64,000 nt of DNA, from contig NC_070563.1 in the NCBI RefSeq assembly GCF_026914185.1, positions 4,609,001 through 4,673,000 of the forward strand, in the 5' to 3' direction. The stretch is from Puccinia triticina (lineage: Eukaryota; Basidiomycota; Pucciniomycetes; Pucciniales; Pucciniaceae). Shown in pieces: positions 1 through 10,500 of the stretch; the first letter of the stretch is position 1; each line of letters starts with the position of its first letter. The translations under genes were made by a program, and so were the position numbers. The notes under the pieces were generated by a model. It was not told where the DNA came from. It searched no databases and saw only the letters and a program-made list of their open reading frames with translations.

Positions 1-150
1 TCTCTCGTTCTCTTATTGTGTTTGCTTGAGCTAGCAGAGCGCAATGTAATCAGTTCTTGGGATTCGCTAGTTCTTGATGGGCAGGGGTTTCTTTTGTTTC
101 GGGATGAGAGTCTTCTGGGATGGATGGAGTGGATGAGGTGAGAGCACACC

Positions 151-3100
151 ATGCCCACTGGGGAAGCCTCTTCCCAGTCCACTTCCCAATCCAGCCATCT
201 TCAGGGCCCTTATCCTCCGACCTCCCCCCCCCAGTCCTCCCTCCTGCCAGCATCCTCCCCTCTTCTTGCACTACTCCCATCTGTCCTCCCCCAGCCAGCC
301 CCAGCCCAGCGAGCCAGCCCAGCCATGTCCAAGCAGCAGCCCGCATCCAACTTCTCCTCGCCCTCCTCAGACACCTCCCACCACGAAAACACCCTCCAGA
401 AGATCCACTCCTTCAGCTCCATCACCCAGCTCTACTTCAAATTCAACAAAACCCACTCGCCCCTCCAGCAGCACCCGCCAGCCAAGAAACAACTCGACGA
501 CCACCAGCGACTCTCCTCCGTCCACAGCCTCTCCTCCTCCTACTCCAACCAGTCCAACCTCTACTGCCACCCCAACAACCGCCTGCCCACGCCGACCAGC
601 AGCAGCTTCAGCCACCAGCCACACCAGCCAGCAGCACCCCCGAAGCCCTCCCAGCTGCCCCAGGGCCAACGAACCCTCCACCACCACTCCTCCGTCCCCC
701 GCTTCACCCAGCCCAGGCTCACCCTGCGCCCCAGACTCAACTCCTCCACCACCCCGCTCGTCATCAGCAAGAAGACCTACAGCCCGACACCCACGCCCAT
801 CCACACCTCCCTCGCCCGCACCCCCTCGACCACCTCCCAGCCGTACTTCCTGCCCACCGCCACCACCACCCGCGCCCACTCCCCCGACGCCGCCTCCGAC
901 CGCTCCCTCCACTCCGCCTCCACCGACTCCCTGCCCCTCTCCACCGACGCCTCCTCCGTCTCCTGCTCCAGGAAACTGCCCCCCGTCTCCTCCACCCTCT
1001 CCCTCCAGAGCACCCCCTCCACCCAGCCCATCCATGTCATCGTCCGGCTGCGCGACCAGACCAAGCCCAACCCCACCCCCCACTCCGAGCTGGTCTCCGT
1101 GAGTCCCTCCCAGCAACACCTCTCCTCTCCTCTGCATCCTGCTGATACATCTGAACCCCAGTTCGACAACGAGTCGATCACCCTGCGCATCCCCGTGGCC
1201 ATGACGGCCAACAACCAGCAGGTGAACTCGTACGAGTTCAAGGTCGACAAGGTGATCTACCCGACGCCGAATGCCCGGCTGAACGAGAAGGTGTACGAGC
1301 GCTGCTCCATCGAGGCCAAGCTGCTCGGCCCGTTCCTCAACGGGTTCAACGCCAGTCTGATTGCCTACGGCCAGACCGGCTCCGGCAAGTCCTTCACCCT
1401 CGGTTCCGACAACGACCCCGCCAACCACGACGGCCTGATCCCAAAGACCCTCGAGCGTCTGTTCGTCCATCTCGCCCAGGCCGACCGCCGCGACACCCGC
1501 GCAGAGCTGCTCGCCAGCTTCGTCGAGATCTACAACGACGAGATCGTCGACCTGCTCCTCACCCCGCCCCCCGCCCCCGACGCCCCCGCACCCTCTTCCT
1601 CGTCGAAGAAGGTGCCGATCAAGATCACCGAGGACAAGCACGACGGCTCGATCGAGCTCGTGGGCTGCAAGAAGCTGCCGATCACCGACCTCAAGCACGC
1701 CCTGCTGCTCTTCAACCACGGCATGGCCCAGCGCGCCGTCGGCACCACCCAGATGAACGCCGCCTCCTCCCGCTCCCACGCCATCTTCACCCTCCATCTC
1801 GTCTCCGACGCCCTCTCCACCTCCGCCACCGTCAACCATCAGCTGCTCACCACCGACTCCCACAACATCGTCAAGCGCACCGCCTCCAAGTTCCAGTTCG
1901 TCGACCTGGCCGGCTCCGAACGCGTCAACAAGACCAAGAACCTGCTCGGCGGGGACCGCTTCAAGGAGGGCATCTTCATCAACGTCTGTCTCCCCCCCTC
2001 TTTTTGCCCTAACTGTCATCTGACTCTGTTGTGGATGTGTATAGGCCGGCCTGCATTCCCTCGGAAACGTCATCTCCGCGCTCAGCAACCAGCCCTCCTC
2101 CCTAGACCCTTCCGGTGGCCCAGGCACAGCAAGCAAGAAGAAAAAGAACCACATCCCCTACCGCGAGAGCAAGCTGACCAGACTGCTCAAGGACTGTCTC
2201 GGCGGGAACTCGAAGACGATCCTGATCAGCTGCATCAGCCAGAACGCCCAAGACGTATGTCTCTCTTCCCTCTTCTTCTTTTTTTTTTTTTAGAGAACGG
2301 TGCACTGATGGGGTGCTGGGACAGTTGAACGAGAGTCTGAACACGCTGCGGTACGCGATCCGGGCGAAGAAGATCGAGAACGTGAGCCAGAAGACGACGA
2401 AGGTGATCTCGACGCCGTCGGCTTTGGCCTCGGGCGCGGGGAAGCCCGGGGGCAGCCGGATCCCGCCGCCTGCGGGCGGGCGCCGGCCGGTCCCGGGCTC
2501 GTCGTCGTCCAGCGGCTCCACGCGCACCGTGCCCAGTCGCGCCGGGACGGTTGTCGTGGGCAGCGGGCGGCGGGAGATCAAAAAGCCGATGGTGATGATG
2601 AAGCACGAGCTGAGCAAGATCAAGGCGCTCAAGGCCATCGTCTCCAAAGCCTCCCACGCCCCCGACCACGCCCAGCCCGTCCCGCTCGCCTACCTCGCCC
2701 ACCAGGTCCACACCTTCTTCACCCTCAACAACTTCCCCACCGTCCGGCTCAACGGGCCCCTCGTGCGCCCACTCAAGATCGACGCCCAGCTCGTCTCCAT
2801 CCTCCAGGCCCACTTCCTGCTCGACCTGCCCGCGCCCTCGGCGCTCGGCCTGCGCCAGCCGCTCGCTAACCGCTGCTCCCCCCGTCTGCTCCCCCCGCCC
2901 CCGGGTGCCCCGTCGCTGGTCATCGACGAGCACGACCAGCCCGCGCTCGCCGACCCCTTCCTGCGCTTCCTGCTCGACCTTAACGCCTTCTTCGCCGCCG
3001 CCGGCTCCCCTTCCTCCGCCGGCTCCCCTTCCTCCGCCGGCGCCCAGCCGCTCCCCACACCGTCTCACCCCGCCTTCGCCTTCCGCCACGACCCCCCGGC

Positions 3101-3194
3101 CGGCCTCGCCCCCAGCCATGCGTCCGGGCTGCCCAGACCCGCCCTCCTGCCGCCCCTCCGCGCCGCCAAGTCGCCCCGCCTCACCCTCTTCTAG
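151..3194 (+). CDS. Kinesin-like motor protein
   Basis: Microtubule motor ATPase. Four exons by eye: 151-1098, 1162-1983, 2045-2254, 2325-3194; introns of 63, 61 and 70 bp all run GT-AG and the joined frame gives about 949 residues. Residues 1-290 are Ser/Pro-rich and low in complexity. The motor follows: first strand HVIVRLRDQ near 293, P-loop GQTGSGKS near 386, switch I SSRSH near 517, switch II DLAGSER near 563, and microtubule-binding loop [13 protein letters not shown] near 625. The third intron separates the loop region from the helix ESLNTLRYA. Intron 1 is a multiple of three and stop-free, so it can be mistaken for coding sequence. The tail (about 290 residues) is Pro/Ala-rich with no obvious coiled coil, which is unusual because most kinesins dimerise. 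An ATG at 325 is an alternative start. Third codon positions are strongly C/G-rich, unlike the other genes here. The motor resembles kinesin-4-like families by motif, but the subfamily is not settled. Confidence 0.92.
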
Positions 3195-3688
3195 CCCCCC
3201 TCCTTCTCGCATTGTCCCCTCCCTCCCCCTCCCCCCCCACTCTATCGTTATCCTCTGTGATCCCCACCAGTGTTGTTTTGTACCAGTGTGTGTGTGTGTT
3301 CTGTGCCCCGCCGAGGCCCTTTGTATACTCCCTGCCCGTCTGGGCCCATTCGTTATGCATCTTTCTCCATGGATGGGCCTCCGGGTGGCCAGGGTCGAGG
3401 CCCGACGGGCCACAGAGCGCAACCGGCCGGGCCTCACGACGCGCCCGCCCCGGGCGCCCGCTGAAAGAAGGACCCCCACCCGCTTTCGGCTGCGGCGGCG
3501 CGGGCTGGTTCGTGCGCCACTTGCCGCGCTTGTCTCCTCGGCTCTGCCCTTTCCTCCCGCCCGAGAGGGGCATCATGGGCCTGAAGCTGGCTTCACTGAA
3601 CGGAGGAGGGTCCGGGGGACCCCGCCTGGAGGGCTCTCCGCAGGAGAGAGAGGCTTGCGTCTAATGGCTGCAGTCTGGCAGGGAAAGG
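3195..3688. other. Kinesin 3' flank, no gene seen
   Basis: GC-rich, C-tract-containing 3' flank of the kinesin gene. It ends in a short repeat (about 3602-3655, CGGAGGGTCCGGGGGACCCC and following) that recurs almost unchanged at 46500-46560. Open frames here are by-products of base composition. Confidence 0.5.
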
Positions 3689-4744
3689 CACCAGGGGAGA
3701 TATGTTCCCACTCCCCAGGGAGTGCCAGAGCTGGATTTTATGTGAGTTTTGGTCGGATGTGAGCCTGATGTGGATTAGTAACTCATCCCCAAAATAGTAA
3801 ATTGGATGGAGAAGTTAGTGAAAAGTCAGTCACAATTGATTTGGAAGTCAACACAATGTTGTGTAGAATTCTTTTGTTTTCTATGTACAACTGTAGGAAG
3901 AAATATGATGAAATGATATTTCACCAAAGTCCAACTCATCAATTGCTCCTGTTTACTGATTTTTAAGGATAGCAAAGCAAAATTCCCATTCTCAAAAGTA
4001 ATTCCTCCAAAAAAATGGGTTTCTTGTAATTCACATTATATGCCCTGATGTACAAAATTAAACTAAAAGTCAACTTGGTATTATTGGGTTTAGATTTTTG
4101 GAATGTGGTAATGTTGCAGTCATTGAAATTGAAACCCATTTTCTTGGAAATGCGGGAATTAATTTGAATTTGGCTGATAAAAATGACAAAAAACTGTTTT
4201 AATAGGGTGAAAGTCTGAGGTAAGTCAAGGTTGGATTGCGGTGCCAATTCACTTTGGCCATATATCCTGTCCTCCTCCCAAAAATGATCTAGTGAATTTT
4301 GTATTTTTTTTGCTTTTCAAAATTCACATGTGCACATGCAAGTGAACCTTTTTGCACTTTGCTAATAGTCACCCTGATGTACGCGCGTACATTGAGGTGG
4401 AAATATCACAGGATGGGCCTTTCACAGTCACATGAAAAGTAAAAAAATTGTTTTGAGACACCAATTGTCCCCCTGATGTACGCGAGTACATGAGGGGGAA
4501 AAAATCACAGGCTGGGCCTTTCACATCTCCATGGAAAGGACACACTGGTCATGGAGCCAAGAAAGGACTATATTCTGGATGAGTTCTGGATGAATTATAG
4601 ATGAGTTCTGGATGATTTTTTTGGCAAGTTATGGTTTATTTCAGGATGATTTCCACGCTGACTTCCAGTCTTGTTCATACCTATTCAATATTGCTTTACC
4701 AAAGGCCTCCAGCACAGTTATGGAAAAAAGTTACGGTAAGGCAC
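3689..4744 (-). mobile_element. PIF/Harbinger-type MITE, copy 1, one end truncated
   Basis: This is the reverse complement of the complete element at 10704-11779. It begins CACCAGGGGAGATATG with the hairpin CACTCCCCAGGGAGTG just inside. At its right end it stops within the terminal inverted repeat (last matching bases GGCAC, 4744) and passes directly into chromovirus sequence. It has no credible coding capacity. Inside are two copies of a motif holding the palindrome ATGTACGCGCGTACAT or a variant (about 4376 and 4474), each followed by a shared GGGCCTTTCACA segment, and short repeats of GAGTTCTGGATGA near 4577-4612. No TAA flank is seen on the left. Confidence 0.8.
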
Positions 4745-5301
4745 AAGGTATAGATGAATTTCTGGTTGATTTGCAGATAACACAGGAGACCGCAATTGAG
4801 TGCTTGCGACAAGCGCGCATAAAGCAAGCAGAATACTACAACAAGGGTAAGAGAGAAGCGCCGGTGTATTTGCAAGGAGAGATGGTTTTGTTGCTGAGAA
4901 AATTTATTCAGTCCCGCAGAATTAACTCTAAATTGGATTACAGATATATTGGTCCATTCAGAGTGGTGAAGATGATAGGCCCCAACGCGGTCGAATTGGA
5001 CTTAGCTTCCGATTATCCAAAGCTCCACCCTGTGTTTAATGTTTCATTGCTAACACGGTATGTTTCCCCCACATTGGTTGAAGGTCGATTGTCGAGTTTA
5101 GGTATCAAGGAACGGTATTACACCGAGGATCAAATTGTTGACTGGTCACGGATCAAATCGGTTCTGGATGTCAGGAGCGCTTCCAAGGGTAAGTTTGATT
5201 ACTTAATTGCGTGGCATAATTCTACGCCGGGGGAAGACACATGGGTTTCACAAAATCATATCCCGGTGTTGGCTAACAAATTCTTAGAAGATTTCCGGTG
5301 A
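4745..5301 (+). pseudogene. 3' end of chromovirus pol, upstream truncated copy
   Basis: In-frame fragment of the integrase C-terminus and chromodomain-like tail, ending TGA at 5299-5301. It matches 10627-10703 plus 11780-12261 with a few substitutions and is NOT interrupted at the TAAAGC site where the other copy carries the MITE, so it serves as the empty-site reference. The motif YLIAWHNSTPGEDTW and the closing LEDFR resemble a chromodomain. The reading frame enters from the adjacent MITE, so the ATG at 4612 is not a genuine start. Confidence 0.85.
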
Positions 5302-5380
5302 TTGTCGGAGTTGAACAAAAAGAAGACTAACAAAAGGAATAAAGGTAACAATCCTTGAGAGTGGTAGGCAAGGCTTATTT

Positions 5381-5868
5381 TGTAACGATCACTTGGAAGT
5401 TTATGGGTTTAATCATTATACGCTTATCTAATTATGGTTTATCCTAAGTCTGACTAACAGAAGAATTAACGGAATGATCGGCGAAAGGATCTCTTTATTG
5501 TTCTCGATTGTTTTCGATTACGCATGATTGATGACGTATCCTGAAAAGGCTCTTGACGTCATCGGAGTTTTTCGCGATTCCGTTCCTTTTGTTACTCTCT
5601 TTCTCTGAAGACCGTTGTTCCCTCTTTCCTCTCTTCTTCATCGGAATATTTCTTTATCTATTGTTTCCTCAGAAATTAAGATTCATTATCAAATCCTATC
5701 AACAACATAAAAAACCTTATCACAAATTCGAGTCATTCTATTAAGCTTCTATCGCACATTGCATAGAACTTAAAATCTTGTTACTATCCAAGCAACCGGC
5801 GAGTTATCCTCTTGGATTTAACTTCATAGCCTATATATAGCGAATTGGGTAGTAGCCTGATCCTCACA
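5381..5868 (+). repeat. Chromovirus LTR (5', shared)
   Basis: A 488-bp direct repeat of 12341-12828. It begins TGTAACGATC and ends CCTCACA, giving TG...CA termini. A TATATATA-like stretch lies at about 5831-5838, near its 3' end, and could act as a promoter element. Confidence 0.88.
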
Positions 5869-5935
5869 GTTATATTCCGATCATCCGAAAAATACTATCA
5901 TAACTTTATATTTAAATTTTTTTTACCCTACAACA

Positions 5936-7537
5936 ATGTCCGAAGTCTCCAATATCGCACCTCTTACTCCTATCCGAAACTCTCCTGTTTATACTCCCTC
6001 TCTGCCTTCACCAACGGCTCTTCCGATCCCCAATTCTTCTCAACAGTTCTTTTCGGTCAATACCCCTTCTCTGTTTGATCACAACTCTCCATCTTTTATG
6101 TCGTTCTCACCTCGGTACATTCCGACTACTTCTCCCCGGCCACAACAAGGCCCCTCAAACGCCGGTAATCAAAATCAATCACAAGGTCCATCAAACTCTA
6201 ATATTCAAGATTGTCGGCCGGTTCATCCTATTGTGGAGGATGATATTTCGGCTTTACTTTTGAATTTAAAAGTGGACAATTCAACTCAATCAACTTTGAT
6301 TCAAGCGCAGGCGGCTTCCATTGCTTTGTTGAACGCTCAAGCTCGACAGGACAAGACGGCGATTACCAACTTACAGGCCGAAACAAAGAACATCAAGGAT
6401 ATTTTTCACGCCAAATTGATGAAGATGCAAGCAACAAACAATCAATCCATCGCTCATCCTCGAGGGCTCTTTGAAGGTTCCACCAACTCTTTGGGCGGTA
6501 GACTGGGTCGATTGGAGGTTGCCGGTTCTCAGCCGACGGTATCACAAATATTTGTAGAGCCTCCCCATCAATCCCACATTTTCTTTACCGGGTCTCCACG
6601 CGAAACTAACAACTTTTGTTTCACAATGAGGAACACTTTTGAGCGAATTGGCGAACAATTCAACACCAAGAAGCAGAAAATTTTATGGATCTTGGGTTAC
6701 TTTTGGGCGGGACCGGGACGCATGGACGGCGAGGTTCCTTCTTATACATGGTGGCGGGGATTGCTTTCTAATAATGCGGCGGCCCTCAATTTGCCGACTC
6801 TCAAAGCTTTGTCAAGAATGGAATATGTTTTAGCTGAGCTCCGTGATGTCGATTTGTTCATCAATTTGATTGAGCATACTTTTGCTAACCACCATGAACT
6901 GGAGGAAGCGGAAGCGGCATTTTACGCGGCTCAACAAGGCAACAAAACCATAGAAGAATTCAACATTTTGTTCAACTCGTTGTTGCGACCTTTGGTTTTA
7001 GATGATCGCTCGAAGTGTAAAGCTTATGACAAAGCTATTGACGGCAATTTGGTCAAGTTGGCGCTTATCAGGGGTCCGTGGAACGGCTTGAACAATTTGG
7101 GGGAAAAGCAGGAAATAGCGGTTTCAGTTGCAAAGAACTTGGCAGGGGTTACAAAAATTCTCGACCCAAGGTCCAATCCTTCTTGCTCTCACAATCCTCC
7201 TCCTTCTCATCGCCTCCCCGCGCCTTCTCATCAACAACCTGCTAAGGTTCCAGATGGAGATGCCATGGACTTAGACGAGGTTGCAGCCGCTATGAAGAAC
7301 GCTAACTTTTTGTACGCGGATTTTCGTCAAGAGTGTGTGGATCGAAACATTTGTATTCGGTGCAGTGGTGCTTTTGATGATGCACATTATCAAAAACAAG
7401 GGTGTACTCTGGGTGCAGATATGAAAATGGATATGACGGATATGTTACAGTTGTGGGAAGAATGGGGGGGTTCGACACGAAAGAAGAAGTCCGGTAAAAG
7501 AAGAGACTCGAAATGGGCCCCTGAAAATCTCTCTTGA
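5936..7537 (+). CDS. Chromovirus Gag
   Basis: About 533 residues. The N-terminus is Ser/Pro/Asn-rich; a helical capsid-like middle contains MEYVLAELRDVDLFI and NKTIEEFNILFNSLL. Near the C-terminus there is a zinc-knuckle-like CIRC...H...C (CIRCSGAFDDAHYQKQGC), with spacing looser than the classic CCHC box. Gag packages the element's RNA into particles. The ATG at 5936 lies 68 bp inside the LTR. It ends at TGA (7535-7537), and the same frame stays open straight into pol, so only this one codon separates Gag from Pol. Confidence 0.85.
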   Translation: MSEVSNIAPLTPIRNSPVYTPSLPSPTALPIPNSSQQFFSVNTPSLFDHNSPSFMSFSPRYIPTTSPRPQQGPSNAGNQNQSQGPSNSNIQDCRPVHPIVEDDISALLLNLKVDNSTQSTLIQAQAASIALLNAQARQDKTAITNLQAETKNIKDIFHAKLMKMQATNNQSIAHPRGLFEGSTNSLGGRLGRLEVAGSQPTVSQIFVEPPHQSHIFFTGSPRETNNFCFTMRNTFERIGEQFNTKKQKILWILGYFWAGPGRMDGEVPSYTWWRGLLSNNAAALNLPTLKALSRMEYVLAELRDVDLFINLIEHTFANHHELEEAEAAFYAAQQGNKTIEEFNILFNSLLRPLVLDDRSKCKAYDKAIDGNLVKLALIRGPWNGLNNLGEKQEIAVSVAKNLAGVTKILDPRSNPSCSHNPPPSHRLPAPSHQQPAKVPDGDAMDLDEVAAAMKNANFLYADFRQECVDRNICIRCSGAFDDAHYQKQGCTLGADMKMDMTDMLQLWEEWGGSTRKKKSGKRRDSKWAPENLS

Positions 7538-10500
7538 CGAGCGCCCTCGGGATATCGCCGGGACAACTCTTGGGCGCAAAATGATCAAAATGATGACGCT
7601 GGCTCCGACTCTCCTGTGGGACGTCTTGATAAAGGAAAGAAGAGGCAGTCGTTGGCGGAGGTCAACGGATTACCGTTCAAGAAGCGCTCGTCTGATCAGT
7701 CGGGTCATAATCCATCAGATGATCCTGTTTTATCGGCCAATGCGATTGATGTGGAGGACATGTCGGCGGGTGAGGTGTTCTTTAACACCTGTATGTCTCA
7801 AAGGATGAGTGCGGCGGATTGTAAGCAGACTCATTTCGTCAAAAAGACTGCGCGTGCGGATAACCGCCCTTTCTTTAATGGTTCTTTACTAATTGGTAAT
7901 AATGTTAAGGCTGATGTTTATGTTTTGGTTGATTCTGGCGCTTCGGCTTCTTTCATTGATATTGACTTTGCTAAGAAAATCAAAATAGAAATTTTCGACT
8001 TACCGATCAAGGTTCAATGCAAGTCTTTCGACGGCTCGGCGGCGACCTCGGGCGAAATAAATTCTTACGCAAAAGGGGATGTCTTAATTCCCACAGTTTG
8101 CAGATCGTTTCTTTGTTCTCAAGTTACTCTTTATTTAACAAAGCTAGCATCTGCTAATATTATATTAGGGAATTCATGGTTAAAAAACACAGGCTTGTTT
8201 GTTGGGGGTTCTAACTGCGATGTCGTAATGTATGATAGTGTCCAAGAAATTTGTGTTGCCGATTGTAATGAAGCTAAAGTACTTACTCAAGAGTTTGCGG
8301 ACGTTTTTGTCACAGAGTCTTTGGCACGCTTGCCGCCCCATCGAGGGCAGTTTGATTGTAAGGTTAATTTAAAGGAGGGTGCGATTCCTCCGTTTGGTAA
8401 GATGTATAACTTGAGCAAGTTGGAGAGGGATGAGTTGAAGACATATGTTGATGATAACTTAGCCAAGGGATTTATTAGGTTGTCTTCCTCATCGGCGGCG
8501 GCGCCCATCTTTTATGTAAAAGTGGAAGGGAAGGCTAACCGGCCATGCGTGGATTATCGGATCCTTAATAATATGACGGTCCGGGATTCTTATCCTTTAC
8601 CCGTAATTGCTCATTTGCTTAATAACTTACAAGGGTGTAAGTTTCTTTCCAAAATAGATCTCAAGGCAGCCTTCAATCTCTTACGCGTGGCGGATGGACA
8701 CGAATGGAAGACAGCTTTCAGGACGCCTTGGGGGTTATACAAATACCAGGTCATGCCGTTCGGTTTGGCGAATGCGCCAGCGACTTTCCAGAGGTTTATT
8801 CAACACGTTTTGCGTGAATACCTGGTCGTGTGCTGTTTTGTTTATATCGACGATATTCTCATTTATTCTAAGACCAAGGAGCAACATATGTCTGACTTAC
8901 GCTCCATATTGCAAAAGCTGCGGGAATTTTTGCTAAAAGCCTCTTTGCATAAATGTGAGTTTTTCTGCTCACAGGTAACCTTTCTCGGATTTGATATAAC
9001 GGACAAGGGCTTAAAGATGAATCATCATAAGTTAAGTACTATTAATGATTGGCCTTTGCCGGTGACGGTTCAAGGTCTGAGGAAGTTTTTAGGCTTTACG
9101 AACTTTTACAGGCGGTTCATTCCGGGATTTTCCTCGGTGGCTGGACCTTTGACTACCTTAACGCAAGATAAGTATAGTGATTCAACGTTGTTTAATTCTA
9201 AGGATGCAGTAGTTGCGTTTGATGCGCTGAAAGCCTTGTTTGTAAGGGAACCGTTGCTTCTGCACTTTGACTTTGAAAAAGACAGGGTGGTCCATGTTGA
9301 TAGTTCTGGGTACGCGATTGCCGCGGTGCTAAGTCAGCCAAATGATAAGGGCGACTTTCTCCCAGTGAGCTATTTTTCGCGTAAGTTGTCCGATAGGGAG
9401 CGGTCTTGGAAGATCTTCGACTTGGAGCTTCTGGCGATTGTGTCGGCTTGCCAGGAATGGCGGGCTTGGTTGATGGGCACAGAGAATCCAGTCACGATGC
9501 ATTTGGATCATTCGAACCTTCTATATTTCAAGACTGCTAAGTATTTGTCTCCTAAGCAGGCTCGGTGGGCGCTGTTTTTAGATAACTTTAACATGCTTAT
9601 TTATCACATTCATGGTTGCAAGAATCCTGCAGACGGCCCGAGTCGCCGGGACGACTTCTACAAAGGAAGAACTGCGTCAGGGGACGCGAGTTTGATTACT
9701 AAGCGTATGGTCTCTTGTGATGCTATAGTTGACGGGTCGGCTGGGTCGCCTCTTACTTCTCATGATCTATTTTTCCAGCGGCCTACGTCGAGTTTGTTGT
9801 CTTATTTCGAGCGTCATTATACTCGTGGGGATTTGGCTAATAAACTCATTGCATTAACTGACGGTATCTATTGGCATAATAACAGGGTTTTTGTTCCCCT
9901 TTCTTTGCAAACTAGGACTCTGGCCATGTATCATGACTCGCCGGCGGTTGGACACCCTGGCATTGCGAGAACATTATCCACTCTGACAAGGACCATTTCG
10001 TGGCCAGGGGTCCGATCGGCGGTTATCAAGTATGTCACGAGTTGTGACTCATGCCAACGAGTTAAAGCGAGGCACAGAGCTCCGGACGGTAAACTGGTTT
10101 CCATAGTGGCGAATCCTAAACCATGGAGTGTAATAGGGATGGACATGATTGTTAAGCTTCCGTTGTCCGGTGGTTTCGATTCAATACTAGTGGTTGTAGA
10201 TTTGCTCAGTAAACTGACCCATTTTATTCCATGTAAGGAGGCTTCTTCTTCAGCGGTTTTGGCGGGGTTATTTAAAAAGCACATTTTCCGTTTGCACGGG
10301 CTGCCTGATAAGATAGTATCGGATAGAGGTAGTACTTTTGTTAGCGAGTTTTGGAAAGAATTGATGAAAGCTCTTAGCATTAGATTGGCGCTTTCTACCG
10401 CTTATCATCCGCAGACAGATGGGCAGACGGAGCGGATGAACCAGGTTGTTGAGGACTATCTTCGTCATTTTTGTTCCTATTATCAGGATAACTGGGACAA

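Noticed and set aside
367..2154. 595-codon open frame antisense to the kinesin gene
   Set aside because: It is a Gly/Val-rich shadow produced by the GC-skewed codons of the kinesin gene, with no motif.
2235..3479. 414-codon antisense and 285-codon sense frames at the kinesin 3' end
   Set aside because: Low-complexity Arg/Gly/Pro frames caused by base composition; the kinesin frame alone carries family motifs.
3963..4247. Open frames inside the MITE copies (also 11149-11505)
   Set aside because: The same frame occurs in both copies simply because they are the same element; there is no domain and no transposase motif.
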